From an uncultured Bacteroidales bacterium (lineage in GTDB: Bacteria > Bacteroidota > Bacteroidia > Bacteroidales > P3), in the NCBI GenBank assembly GCA_900318175.1, contig ONJQ01000002.1, positions 1-64,000 of the forward strand: DNA of 64,000 nucleotides, written 5' to 3'. This document shows, one piece after another, positions 54,602-63,589 of the stretch (position 1 is its first letter; every line of letters starts with the position of its first letter). The position numbers were made by a program, and so were the translations under genes. The notes under the pieces are model-generated. The model was not told where the DNA came from. It searched no databases and was given only the letters and a program-made list of their open reading frames with translations.

Positions 54602-57445
54602 ATGAAAAAGCTTTTAACCATCCTCATGCTCCTCGCCTTTATGGGTAGCATGACTTTTGTCCAGGCACAGGGTGCCCAGGGCAAAAAGAGCGACCTCACC
54701 GCCAAGGTGCCCGTCGACAAGAAAGTGAAGATTGGCAAGTTGGCCAACGGCATGACTTACTACATCCGTGCCAACAAGAAGCCCGAAAATCGCGTTCAGT
54801 TCCGCCTGGTTACCAACGCCGGCTCCATCCTCGAAGACGACGACCAGCAGGGTCTGGCCCACTTCTGCGAGCACATGGCCTTCAACGGTACCCAGTACTA
54901 CAAGGGTAACGAGATGATCAGCACCCTGCAGAAGAACGGTATCGAATTTGGCCGTGGCATCAACGCCTGGACCGCCTTCGACGAGACCGTCTACTACGTC
55001 GAGCTGCCCTCCGACAACAAGGACCTGGTTGAGATGGGTTTCAAAATCCTCGACGGCTGGGCTTCCAAACTGCTGTTCGACCAGAACGAGATTGAGCACG
55101 AACGTGGCGTCATCCTCGAAGAGTGGCGCGGTGGTCTCGGTGCCCAGGAGCGTCTGCGCAAGGCCACTTGGCCCATCATGCTGAAAGGCTCCCGCTACGC
55201 CGACCGTCTGCCCATCGGTCTTGAGGAGGTCATCCGCAACTTCCAGCGCCCCGTCATCACCCGCTTCTACAATGACTGGTATCGTCCCGACCTGCAGGCC
55301 GTCATCATTGTTGGCGACATCGACGTGAACGCCATGGAGGCTAAGATTCACGAGTATTTCGACAGCCGCAAAGCCGTTGAGAATCCCCGTCCCCGTCCCG
55401 AGTTCGACATCCCCGGCAACAAGGAACCCCTCGTGGCTATCGCTACCGACAAGGAGGCTACCAATGCCAGCATGATGCTTTTCTGGAAACATAAGAAAGC
55501 CCCCCAGGGCACTATTGGCGACTATCGCGCCAGCCTGGTGCGCAACCTGGTAAGCGGCATGCTTGACGACCGCTACAACGAGCTGTCCGAAAAAGCCACT
55601 GCCCCCTTCATCTATGCCGGCGGCGGTTATGGTGGTTTCTTAGGCCGCAGCTGCGACGCCTTCATCGGCAGCTGCGCTCCCAAGGAGAACCGCATCGAGG
55701 AGGCCACTGAGGCTGTCCTGGCCGAGATTTTCCGCGCCGTTCAGAATGGCTTCACCTCCACCGAGCTGGATCGCCAGAAAGAAGAGATGCTGGAGCACTA
55801 CCGCAAAATGGCCAAAGAGGCTAATAAAACCAACAGCAACAACTTTGCTCAGGAGTACACCAACAACTTCCTTGAAGGTGAAGTGATCCCCGGCATCATG
55901 GCCGAGAACCGCTACGCCAAGGAGTTCATCCCCGAAATCACCCTCGAAGAGTGCAACGCCCTCATCAGAACTTGGGTCACCGAAGAGAACTTCGTATACT
56001 ACCTCACCGCTCCCCAGCAGGAAGGCTACAAAGTGCCCACCGAGCAGGAAGTGCTGAAAATCTACAACCGCGCCCGCACCAACAAGTATGCCGCTTGGGT
56101 TGACAACTACAAGGACGAGCCCCTCTTTGAGAAACAGCTTGCCGCCGTCACACCGAAGCTCACCAAGACCAACACCGTACTTGACTATAAAGAATACACC
56201 TGCCCCAACGGCGTCAAATTCATTGTCAAGAAGACCGACCTGAAGGACGACGAAATCCAGATGAACTCCTATGCATGGGGTGGCACCTCCCTCTACAGCG
56301 ATGCCGAATACTACATGGCCAGCACCACTGCCGGTTTTATTGACGACGCCGGTATCGCCCAGTTCAGCAGCACTCAGCTCAGCAAGAAACTGAAGGGTGT
56401 CAACGTCTCCATCAGCCCCGACATAAGCGACCAGACCCAGGGCTTCAGCGGCAGCTGCGCTCCCAAGGACCTCGAAACCATGTTGCAGCTCCTCACCCTC
56501 TACTATGAGGCTCCCCGCAAGGACAAAGAGTCCTTCGACAAGAACGTCGACCAGCTGCGCAACCAGCTGAAATTCATCGGCGAGAACCCTCAGGTTGTCT
56601 TCATCAAGAAGTACATCGAGACTGCTCGTCCCGGCGACCCCCGCGCCATCGCTGTTCCCACCGAGGAGAACATCGCCAGCCTGAATCTGGACCGCATGTA
56701 CGAAATCTTCCGCGAGCGCTTCAGCAATGCTGCCCACCAGACCTTCTTCTTCGTGGGTAACATCGAGGATGCCGACGTGAACCTCATTGCCAAGTATCTC
56801 GGCAACCTGCCCACCACCAAGGCTAAAGCTGAGAAATACCGCAAGCTGAAAGACTACGACTTCAAGGGCACTCCTCGCGCCACTGCCTACAAGGGTACCG
56901 ACAACCAGGGCATCATGCTGATGAGTGGCAGCACCAAGGGTTACAAGCACAGCCCCAAGAATGCTGAAATCATCAACCAGCTCAGCGCCTGCATGGAAAT
57001 CACCGCTCTCGAAATCATCCGCGAGAAGATGGGTGGCACCTACAGCCCCAGCGTCAATGTCAGCTACAGCCGTATCCCCGAACAGGAGGTCTCCTGGACA
57101 TTCTACATCAACTGCAACCCCGACAGCGCCAACCTCATTGAAAACGCTGCCATGGAAATCCTGAAACAGTACATCAACAATGGACCCGACGCCGAGACCC
57201 TTGCCAAGGTTCAGGAGCAGCAGATTATCAACCGCCAGAACAGCAAGCAGAACAACAGTTTCTGGATGGGTCAGATTATGGGCAGCTATCGCTTCAACGA
57301 GAGCCGCGACTATGTGGTCAACGACTACGAGAGCATCGTCAAGTCCATTACCGCCAAGGACATCCAGGCTGCTGCCAAGAAGTTCATCGACCTGAAGCAC
57401 TACCTCGTTGTCTTCTTGAAACCCGAAGCCAAAACTGCTGAATAA
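54602..57445 (+). CDS. exported M16-family zinc metalloprotease
   Basis: 947 residues. Signal peptide (cleavage near VQAQ). The N-terminal M16 domain has the inverted zinc motif HFCEH (His87, Glu90, His91) and the third ligand Glu167, 76 residues after His91, matching the family. Further M16C-type domains follow (the second half begins with a YTCPNGVKFIVKKT stretch near residue 530), with the R/Y substrate motif seen in GGTYSPSVNVSYS. All catalytic residues are present, so an active periplasmic oligopeptidase is expected. Its own terminator follows. Confidence 0.94.
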   Translation: MKKLLTILMLLAFMGSMTFVQAQGAQGKKSDLTAKVPVDKKVKIGKLANGMTYYIRANKKPENRVQFRLVTNAGSILEDDDQQGLAHFCEHMAFNGTQYYKGNEMISTLQKNGIEFGRGINAWTAFDETVYYVELPSDNKDLVEMGFKILDGWASKLLFDQNEIEHERGVILEEWRGGLGAQERLRKATWPIMLKGSRYADRLPIGLEEVIRNFQRPVITRFYNDWYRPDLQAVIIVGDIDVNAMEAKIHEYFDSRKAVENPRPRPEFDIPGNKEPLVAIATDKEATNASMMLFWKHKKAPQGTIGDYRASLVRNLVSGMLDDRYNELSEKATAPFIYAGGGYGGFLGRSCDAFIGSCAPKENRIEEATEAVLAEIFRAVQNGFTSTELDRQKEEMLEHYRKMAKEANKTNSNNFAQEYTNNFLEGEVIPGIMAENRYAKEFIPEITLEECNALIRTWVTEENFVYYLTAPQQEGYKVPTEQEVLKIYNRARTNKYAAWVDNYKDEPLFEKQLAAVTPKLTKTNTVLDYKEYTCPNGVKFIVKKTDLKDDEIQMNSYAWGGTSLYSDAEYYMASTTAGFIDDAGIAQFSSTQLSKKLKGVNVSISPDISDQTQGFSGSCAPKDLETMLQLLTLYYEAPRKDKESFDKNVDQLRNQLKFIGENPQVVFIKKYIETARPGDPRAIAVPTEENIASLNLDRMYEIFRERFSNAAHQTFFFVGNIEDADVNLIAKYLGNLPTTKAKAEKYRKLKDYDFKGTPRATAYKGTDNQGIMLMSGSTKGYKHSPKNAEIINQLSACMEITALEIIREKMGGTYSPSVNVSYSRIPEQEVSWTFYINCNPDSANLIENAAMEILKQYINNGPDAETLAKVQEQQIINRQNSKQNNSFWMGQIMGSYRFNESRDYVVNDYESIVKSITAKDIQAAAKKFIDLKHYLVVFLKPEAKTAE

Positions 57446-57461
57446 TCTCAGCCCAACTCAC

Positions 57462-57503
57462 AAAGAAAAAGGGAAGCGACACATGCCGCTTCCCTTTTTC
57501 TTT
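57462..57503 (+). terminator. intrinsic terminator of the M16 gene
   Basis: Perfect 17-bp stem (arms 57462-57478 and 57487-57503), 8-nt loop, U-rich right arm. It is A-rich on the left, so it may work on both strands. Confidence 0.88.
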
Positions 57504-57850
57504 TCCCCGGGTTTCAATCCGAGCCAGCGTTTCCCACCCCTTAGTAACAGAGCCTCTGCACCCCATCTATTGACCGCACAGCAGGGCTGATAAAAACACA
57601 CTGGCTGGTCCACGCATAGGAAAAAGGGAACAGGCAGGGGCAAGCGGAGCATCGCCCCTGTAAAGCCATATAAGCAGAACACAACCATGCAAGGGTTGCA
57701 TCAGTGGGCATCCTGCAGCCCCTGCAGGGTTGACACCGCGCACCATCGTTCGCGATACTTGTGTTTTCAATCTCTGACTATTCTTTGCCAGTCCTGCAGA
57801 CTGGTAGAGTGAAAAAAAGCCTAATGACCGATTCGGGATTATTAAAACCC
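57504..57850. other. non-coding hairpin-rich spacer
   Basis: No gene. Contains CAGGGGC/GCCCCTG (about 57634-57660), a CCTGCAG palindrome-rich stretch (57711-57730) and CCAGTC/GACTGG (about 57789-57805). Style resembles the dispersed repeats elsewhere in the window, but I found no second copy. Confidence 0.5.
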
Positions 57851-57854
57851 ACAT

Positions 57855-57890
57855 AAAAAAAACCGCCTCAACCTCTAAGGTCAAGGCGGT
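57855..57890 (-). terminator. intrinsic terminator of the 57920 lipoprotein gene
   Basis: 12-nt arms (57862-57873, 57879-57890) pair with two mismatched or wobble positions; the minus strand continues with eight U. It lies 30 nt after the stop. Confidence 0.8.
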
Positions 57891-57919
57891 GCATCATGAA
57901 AACATTAAGAATGTAAGGA

Positions 57920-58408
57920 TTACATATTCTTAATAACGCTAATTCTAAAGCTTAGTGTCTCGGCAATCTCAACGGGTCTATAGCCGTCGAGGTCCTGAAC
58001 AATCAAGGTTACGGCACCCTTTTCCCATTCAAAACGCATGTTTTCGGGAACCATGACCAAATCCTGTCCTCCTTGATCGTTGGGCAGATAGACCTCCAGA
58101 GGATAGACGAAAGGCAGCAGATTCCAAGCACCCAGATTCTGGCTCACATCGTACACATTCCACACGTAAGCCTGAACAGTGCCATTCTTGAATACTTCGT
58201 CATCAATGGCAGGAATACTCAGCGTGCAGAACCAATAATTGTTGGAACCAGGCTGGTAACCTGTAGCCTCCTTCCATTGAGAGGGAGTAACGTTGACACG
58301 ATAGGTCTCCACCTGAGAACCATAGGTGACACTCACATACTCTTTTTTGCAGCCCGACAGCAAGAGTAACATCGCCATCATCGGCAGGAAAAATCTTTTC
58401 AGTTTCAT
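57920..58408 (-). CDS. lipoprotein of unknown function
   Basis: 162 residues. Lipobox LLLSGC (Cys near residue 20), then KKEYVSVTYGSQVETYRVNV and a beta-type mature domain ending DLDGYRPVEIAETLSFRISV. I recognise no family with certainty; similar-sized lipoproteins are common in Bacteroidales. Single gene with its own -7 element and terminator. Confidence 0.75.
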   Translation of the reverse strand: MKLKRFFLPMMAMLLLLSGCKKEYVSVTYGSQVETYRVNVTPSQWKEATGYQPGSNNYWFCTLSIPAIDDEVFKNGTVQAYVWNVYDVSQNLGAWNLLPFVYPLEVYLPNDQGGQDLVMVPENMRFEWEKGAVTLIVQDLDGYRPVEIAETLSFRISVIKNM

Positions 58409-58455
58409 TGTTTTGAGGTATTAAGTTATTATTCAATTACTTTCTTTTACGATTG

Positions 58456-58463
58456 CAAAAATA
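58456..58463 (-). promoter_or_regulatory. Bacteroidota -7 element (TATTTTTG)
   Basis: The reverse complement reads TATTTTTG, 48 nt before the start of the lipoprotein gene. Confidence 0.6.
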
Positions 58464-58516
58464 CGAAGTTTTTTCTTATAAAATTCCCCATACCGCACAT
58501 ATTTTTCCCACGGTGG

Positions 58517-60958
58517 CTATTTCAGATGTACCACTGTGATGCCGTCGCCGCCCAATTCCAACCGTTCTGAATGGAATGACTGCACATCGCGGTTGCCTTG
58601 CAAATAGTCGCGGATTATCTGCTTCAGGATGCCGTATCCCTTGCCATGAAGTAGGCGCAGTTCCTTCTCGCTCAGCAGTTGGGCATCGTCCATGAAGTGT
58701 TGCAGGTTTTCCAACGCCTCGTCGGCACGCTGGCCGCGCAGGTCGAGGGTGGGATTGAAGCTTTTGCGTTTCTCGTTGATGTCGTCATAGATGGATTGGA
58801 ATCTTCCTGTCTGTCGGCTCTGGCGTTCGGACGGTATTGCTTTTTTCTTCGTCCCGCTCAGTCGGCTCAGGGCAATTGTCATGCGGATGCTGTTGCTCTC
58901 CACCACAGCCTTCTTGCCCTTCAGTTCCACCACCTGAGCAAATGTCTCCTGCCCGTCTATGCGCACTATGCTGCCCACGCCAATGGGGATGTCCTTACCG
59001 TCCTCTTCCTCCTTGCTGTCGTGGCCTTTCAGGGGCTCGGCAGCGGCCATTTCCTTGACTGACTTGGCGTGCTCCTCGTCGTGGCGTTCCTGGTCCAAGG
59101 CTATCCGCTCGGCTTCAGCCTTCATCTGCTGCCGTGCTTTCATGGTGGTCTCCCGCTCGGCCTTTGCTTCCTTGATGGTGCTGATGGTGTTCTCCACTGT
59201 GCGGTTGGCGTCGGCCAGTATCTGCTGCGCCTCTTTGCGGGCAGCACTCAGTATCTCGTACTTCTTGTCTTGCAACTGCTGCGTCAGCCTCTGGTACTTC
59301 TCCGTCACCTCCGAGAGAAACTGGTCGGCCACGTCCAGTTCGGTCTGCCTACGCTCCACCTCCTGCTTGTCAAGCTCTATCTGTTGCAGCTGGTGCTCAA
59401 AGTTGAGCATCTGTCCTCCCACCTTGCCCGCAGCCTCTTTGAGCACCTCGGGAGGGAACCCAATATTCTGGGCGATTTCGAAGGCAAACGAACTGCCGGG
59501 ATGCCCAATAGAGAGCCTGTAGAGCGGCTTCATCTGCTCTGTGTCGAACAGCATGGCACCATTGACGATGCCGGGGCAATGGTCTGCCAGTAGTTTCAAG
59601 TCGGCAAAGTGGGTCGTCACCACACCGAAGGCATGGCGGCGATACAGCTCCTCCAGCAAAGCCTCGGCAATGGCACAGCCCGAGCGGGGCTCGGTGCCAC
59701 CGCCCAGCTCATCCAACAGGAAAAGGGTGTTGCCGTCCGCTGTCTCCAGCAGCTGTTTCATGCTTTGCAGGTGCGAAGTGTAGGTACTCAGGTCATTGTC
59801 AATGGACTGCTGGTCGCCAATGTCGATAAACACCGTGTCGAAGATGCCGAATTCCGATGTCTCGCGACAGGGTACTAACATGCCGCACTGCAACATGTAT
59901 TGTATCAATCCAACCGCTTTCAGGCACACGGACTTGCCTCCCGCATTGGGTCCAGAAACGATGAGTATATGCTGTTCGTCGTTCAAGGTGATGTTGAAGG
60001 GCACCACCTCGTCCTTGCGGTTCAGGTAGAGCAGCGGGTGGCGGGCCTCAATCCAGCTGATCTTCGTGATGCTGTCCACTATAGGCCGTCCACAGCGCAG
60101 CGTCAAGGCCAATCGTGCTTTGGCACGGATAAAGTCAATACGGGCCAAAAACCAATAGGCATTCACCAGTGCGTCTAACTGCGGGCGTATCATGTCCGTA
60201 AACTTGGCCAAAATATGGTGTATCTCACGCTGCTCGGCAAATTCCAGTTCGCGCAAGTCGTTGTTCAGCTCCACCACTTCCGAGGGTTCCAAGTATGCCG
60301 TCTGGCGCGTGGCGGACTCGTCGTGTATCAAGCCTTTGATTTTGCGGCGGTGGGTGTCCAGCATGGGAATCACCATCCGACCGTTGCGGATGGTCACTTC
60401 GGCTCCGTCGGGTGCCCATCCTTCGTGTTTGGCACGGGTCAGCTGGCGGTTTATCTGTACATCCACCTCGTTGCGTTTGCGTGCCATCTGCCGCCGGATT
60501 TCTAACAGCTGTGGCGATGCGTTATCGTATATTTCACCCTTGTCATCTATTATCTTGCTGATGGCCTTGGTGATGGCGGGGTCAAGATCCACCCGTTTGG
60601 CCAACTCGTAGAGGTGGGGGTAGCGCACGGGGTCGTCCCGCAACAGGAAGCGCAAGCAATCCCCGATGGTATGCAGCGAGCAGCGCAAATCGAAGAGGGC
60701 CTCCTGCTCAATGACAGTGTTGCCCACACGCAGCCGCACCAACTCGTCGGTCAGGTCTATGAAATCCTGCGACGGGAACGAGTTCTCCAACACCAGTATC
60801 TGGCGGAACTCCTCGGTCTGCTGCAACTCGCGCACCACTCGGTCGTAGCTGTTGGAAAAGGCCATCTCGCCCACCATCCTTTCGGCCAGTGCGTTCGTAC
60901 ACTCCGCTGCAAGCAACTCGCGTATCTTGGTAAAGCCCAGTTTGTCTTCTATAGTCAT
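58517..60958 (-). CDS. mutS2: endonuclease MutS2
   Basis: 813 residues. MutS-type core and clamp region (about 1-310), ABC-type ATPase with Walker A GPNAGGKS (336-343) and LFLLDELGGGTEP, a long coiled coil (about 520-620), and a C-terminal Smr nuclease domain (LDLRGQRADEAL, LLHGKGYGIL). Unlike MutS it has no mismatch-recognition domain; family members act on branched DNA or on collided ribosomes. Last gene of the ribF operon, 11 nt after the nitrilase gene. Confidence 0.96.
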   Translation of the reverse strand: MTIEDKLGFTKIRELLAAECTNALAERMVGEMAFSNSYDRVVRELQQTEEFRQILVLENSFPSQDFIDLTDELVRLRVGNTVIEQEALFDLRCSLHTIGDCLRFLLRDDPVRYPHLYELAKRVDLDPAITKAISKIIDDKGEIYDNASPQLLEIRRQMARKRNEVDVQINRQLTRAKHEGWAPDGAEVTIRNGRMVIPMLDTHRRKIKGLIHDESATRQTAYLEPSEVVELNNDLRELEFAEQREIHHILAKFTDMIRPQLDALVNAYWFLARIDFIRAKARLALTLRCGRPIVDSITKISWIEARHPLLYLNRKDEVVPFNITLNDEQHILIVSGPNAGGKSVCLKAVGLIQYMLQCGMLVPCRETSEFGIFDTVFIDIGDQQSIDNDLSTYTSHLQSMKQLLETADGNTLFLLDELGGGTEPRSGCAIAEALLEELYRRHAFGVVTTHFADLKLLADHCPGIVNGAMLFDTEQMKPLYRLSIGHPGSSFAFEIAQNIGFPPEVLKEAAGKVGGQMLNFEHQLQQIELDKQEVERRQTELDVADQFLSEVTEKYQRLTQQLQDKKYEILSAARKEAQQILADANRTVENTISTIKEAKAERETTMKARQQMKAEAERIALDQERHDEEHAKSVKEMAAAEPLKGHDSKEEEDGKDIPIGVGSIVRIDGQETFAQVVELKGKKAVVESNSIRMTIALSRLSGTKKKAIPSERQSRQTGRFQSIYDDINEKRKSFNPTLDLRGQRADEALENLQHFMDDAQLLSEKELRLLHGKGYGILKQIIRDYLQGNRDVQSFHSERLELGGDGITVVHLK

Positions 60959-60969
60959 AATTGTAGTTC

Positions 60970-61761
60970 TTAATCAAAGTCAAGAAAGAAAGGCCAGTGC
61001 TGGCGGAACGCCTCCAGCCGACGGCTGTCCAACGTGGCGCACACCACGCCTTCTGCGCCGGGGGCAAGGGTGGCCATGTCCTGCCCTTTGTAGTTCACCA
61101 CGGCGCTGTAGCCTGCGTAAGGTATGTCTACCCCGTCGGTGCCCACCCGGTTCACACCCGCCACGTAGCACAGATTCTCTATGGCGCGTGCTCGCAACAG
61201 TGTGCTCCACGCCTCATGGCGCGAGGCCGGCCAATTGGCACACAGCAACAGCAGGTCATAGTCCGGCGGGTTGGATGTGCGGAGCCATTTGGGGAAACGC
61301 AGGTCGTAGCATACGGCAGGTTTGATACGCCATCCACGCCACTCAAAGACCTCGCGACGCGTGCCCCGTTCCAACTGTGCCGCCTCGGTGCTCATGCGGA
61401 AGGTGTGGCCCTTGTCGTAGTAGCCGTATGTGCCGTCGGGCTTTACCCAGTGCAACCTGTTCACCACCTTGCGGGGATTATCGGCTATGGCCACCGTCCA
61501 TGTGCCCACAAACAATGCATCGTGGCGTCGGGCCATGCTGAGGGCAAAACGGAATGTCTGTCCCTCTGGCGGCTCGGCCATGTCGGCCATATTGTCCGAG
61601 AAGCCCGTGGTAAACGTTTCGGGCACAACCAGTATGTCGGCTTCCGTGCCAAGGGCAGCAAAGGCCTCCTCCACGCGGCGGAAGTTCGCGGTGGGCTGTT
61701 CCCACACTATGTCCTGCTGGTAGCAGGCTATCGTCAACTGTTCTTTAATCATGACCGTCAT
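60970..61761 (-). CDS. nitrilase-family amidase (omega-amidase-like, YafV group)
   Basis: 263 residues. The Glu-Lys-Cys catalytic triad is intact: Glu48 (VPETFTTGF), Lys117 (YYDKGHTFR) and Cys151 (PAVCYDLRFP). The YafV/NIT2 group hydrolyses omega-amides such as 2-oxoglutaramate; that specificity is inferred from motif resemblance. A second ATG three codons in (61752) is possible. Sits 4-13 nt after the LRR gene stop and 11 nt before mutS2. Confidence 0.9.
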   Translation of the reverse strand: MTVMIKEQLTIACYQQDIVWEQPTANFRRVEEAFAALGTEADILVVPETFTTGFSDNMADMAEPPEGQTFRFALSMARRHDALFVGTWTVAIADNPRKVVNRLHWVKPDGTYGYYDKGHTFRMSTEAAQLERGTRREVFEWRGWRIKPAVCYDLRFPKWLRTSNPPDYDLLLLCANWPASRHEAWSTLLRARAIENLCYVAGVNRVGTDGVDIPYAGYSAVVNYKGQDMATLAPGAEGVVCATLDSRRLEAFRQHWPFFLDFD

Positions 61762-61765
61762 TCAT

Positions 61766-62266
61766 CTAATCGGGGCAATTACAGGCATAGTCCCACAATT
61801 TCTTTACCGAGGGCAACAGTGCCTCTATGGCTTGCTGTTCGTCCAGCAGCAGATGGCAGCTGCGCAGGTCTATCAGCTCCAAAGTGCCGTCCAGTGCGGC
61901 AAACTCCTTGGGCAGGGTGGTGACCCTTGTGGACCATAGCACCAGTTCCCGCAGTTCGGTCATGGTGGCCATGGCGGGCGGCAGTGTGTCAATCGGGTTG
62001 CGGCTCAGCTCCAACCGCTGCAAGTTGGTCAGCAGGGCTATGCTGTCCGGCAGGGCGGCGATGTGATTGCCGCGCAAGTCCAGCTCGCGCAGGTTGGGCA
62101 TGGTGTACACCTGATGTGGGAGTGTCTTGAGCCGTTTGTGCCGCAGGCGCAGGATGTAGACCTGCTCGGGGTCCTTCACCTCCGAGAGCGATTTATACAC
62201 CTTGTCCGGCTGTGCATAAAGCACCGCCGGCAGGGCCATCAGCATTATCAACAACAGTTTACGCAT
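61766..62266 (-). CDS. exported leucine-rich-repeat protein
   Basis: 166 residues. Signal peptide MRKLLLIMLMALPAVLYAQ, then about four LRRs (MPNLRELDLRGNHIAALPDS, LTNLQRLELSRNPIDTLPPA, MTELRELVLWSTRVTTLPKE). Probably a small periplasmic or surface binding protein. The partner is unknown. Encoded 6 nt after ribF and before the nitrilase gene. Confidence 0.88.
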   Translation of the reverse strand: MRKLLLIMLMALPAVLYAQPDKVYKSLSEVKDPEQVYILRLRHKRLKTLPHQVYTMPNLRELDLRGNHIAALPDSIALLTNLQRLELSRNPIDTLPPAMATMTELRELVLWSTRVTTLPKEFAALDGTLELIDLRSCHLLLDEQQAIEALLPSVKKLWDYACNCPD

Positions 62267-62272
62267 AGGGCA

Positions 62273-63235
62273 TCATTTCACTGCTGCAGCTGTCAGGCCC
62301 TGCGCCAGCAGCTGACGGGCTGCCCGCCGGTCGGACTCCAGTTGCTCAACCAGCGTCGGCACGCTGTCGAAACGACAGATGTCGCGCAGCCGGGGCCCAA
62401 ACTCCACGGTGAGCAGGGTGTCGTACAGATTGCCGTCAAAATCAAATATATTTACTTCAAAAACAGGTTTCTCAAGTCCAAACGTGGGCTGGGCGCCAAA
62501 GTTGGCCATGCCCTTCAGCCCCGACGTGCCATCGGCCAGCGTCACCCACACGGCATATACCCCGTCAGCGGGCCACACCTTCGACGTGTCGGCCAAGGAG
62601 ACGTTGGCTGTCGGGAATCCAAGTTGCCGTCCCAACTGCCGCCCGCGCTCCACAGTGCCCCACATCCTGTAGCCCCGTCCCAGCATGGCGTAGGCCCTGT
62701 CGGTCTGCCCCTGCTGCAGGGCTTTGCGGATGCGCGTCGAGCTCACCTCGCCACCTCTGTAGAAGACGGCACTGTCCACATGCAGCGACACACCCAAGCG
62801 CTCCGCCACTTCGGGCAGCCGATCGAAATCGTTTCTCCCTCGGCTGCCAAACGAATTGTCAAACCCCAGCACCAAAGCACGCGCACCGAGACGACCCACC
62901 AGTATGTGCTCGAAAAACTCACAGGCCGACATGCCGGCAAGCTCAGGCGTAAAAGCCACCTCGACAACGGCATCCACACCGCAAGCATCCAGAAGGTCGT
63001 AACGCTCCTTGTTGGTGGTGACGCGGAAATGGGTGGCAACACCCTCCGTCAGCACTTGGCGCGGATGGCGGTCGAAAGTCACCACCACGGGTGACAGCCC
63101 TTTTTGATCCGCCACACTCTTCAAAAGCGACAATATGTGCTGGTGACCGATGTGTACGCCGTCAAACATGCCCACCGTCACCGCAGTTCCAGGGGCATCT
63201 AACTGTCTAATATCATCTAATTTATATATATTCAT
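62273..63235 (-). CDS. ribF: bifunctional riboflavin kinase/FAD synthetase
   Basis: 320 residues. N-terminal FMN adenylyltransferase domain with GMFDGVHIGHQHIL (about 22-35) and the SSTRIRKAL motif; C-terminal riboflavin kinase domain with GRQLGRQLGFPTANVSL and the VYAVWVTL strand. Converts riboflavin to FMN and FAD. First gene of a four-gene leftward operon (ribF, LRR, nitrilase, mutS2), headed by a good promoter. No FMN riboswitch was recognised in the leader, which is too short (about 20 nt). Confidence 0.96.
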   Translation of the reverse strand: MNIYKLDDIRQLDAPGTAVTVGMFDGVHIGHQHILSLLKSVADQKGLSPVVVTFDRHPRQVLTEGVATHFRVTTNKERYDLLDACGVDAVVEVAFTPELAGMSACEFFEHILVGRLGARALVLGFDNSFGSRGRNDFDRLPEVAERLGVSLHVDSAVFYRGGEVSSTRIRKALQQGQTDRAYAMLGRGYRMWGTVERGRQLGRQLGFPTANVSLADTSKVWPADGVYAVWVTLADGTSGLKGMANFGAQPTFGLEKPVFEVNIFDFDGNLYDTLLTVEFGPRLRDICRFDSVPTLVEQLESDRRAARQLLAQGLTAAAVK

Positions 63236-63254
63236 CTATACGTCAATAACGCTG

Positions 63255-63286
63255 CAAAGTTACGAAAAAAGTAACAACTATCGGCA
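63255..63286 (-). promoter_or_regulatory. ribF operon promoter (-33 TTG, -7 TAACTTTG)
   Basis: The reverse complement has TAACTTTG (63255-63262) and TTG (63284-63286) with 21 nt between, matching the Bacteroidota consensus. The leader to the ribF ATG is about 19 nt. Confidence 0.7.
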
Positions 63287-63504
63287 AAATAAATCAACTC
63301 CTCCATCGTCAAGCACTCGAGATCTCTGCTCCCAGGGCAACTACCATCCCTTATTCTCCTCTTTCTCATCCACGTAGTACAACTTAAACTCTACAAAGGG
63401 GAAATCGATGAGGGAATTAGGGATAACTTAGCCTCAACGAGCCAACCAAGGTCCGCCCTTCAACGGACACTGAGGTGGGAAAAAGCCTCCATTCGAAAAA
63501 AAAT

Positions 63505-63535
63505 TTGTCCAGTCCAAAAAAAGTGCGTATCTTTG
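63505..63535 (+). promoter_or_regulatory. rpsP promoter (-33 TTG, -7 TATCTTTG)
   Basis: TTG at 63505-63507 and TATCTTTG at 63528-63535, spaced 20 nt. Very close to consensus; leader of about 50 nt to rpsP. Confidence 0.75.
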
Positions 63536-63589
63536 CAGTCCGAAACAATTAAACAATTTTATTAATAACATCTTAAACAACAAACATTT

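Larger units (their letters stand above)
63236..63589. other. divergent intergenic region between ribF and rpsP
   Basis: Holds the ribF promoter near 63255-63286 and the rpsP promoter at 63505-63535. A small GTCCG/CGGAC hairpin lies at about 63451-63468. Otherwise nothing recognisable. Confidence 0.6.

Noticed and set aside
55640-57400. 586-codon open frame antisense to the M16 protease
   Set aside because: It lies wholly opposite a gene with intact catalytic motifs; its Val/Leu/Gly-rich composition is the usual shadow of GC-biased codons. No domain seen.
57458-57688. 76-codon minus-strand frame after the M16 gene
   Set aside because: Overlaps the M16 terminator and hairpin-rich spacer.
63236-63254. 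FMN riboswitch before ribF
   Set aside because: The leader from the promoter to the ATG is only about 20 nt, too short for the RFN element, and no RFN motif was seen.
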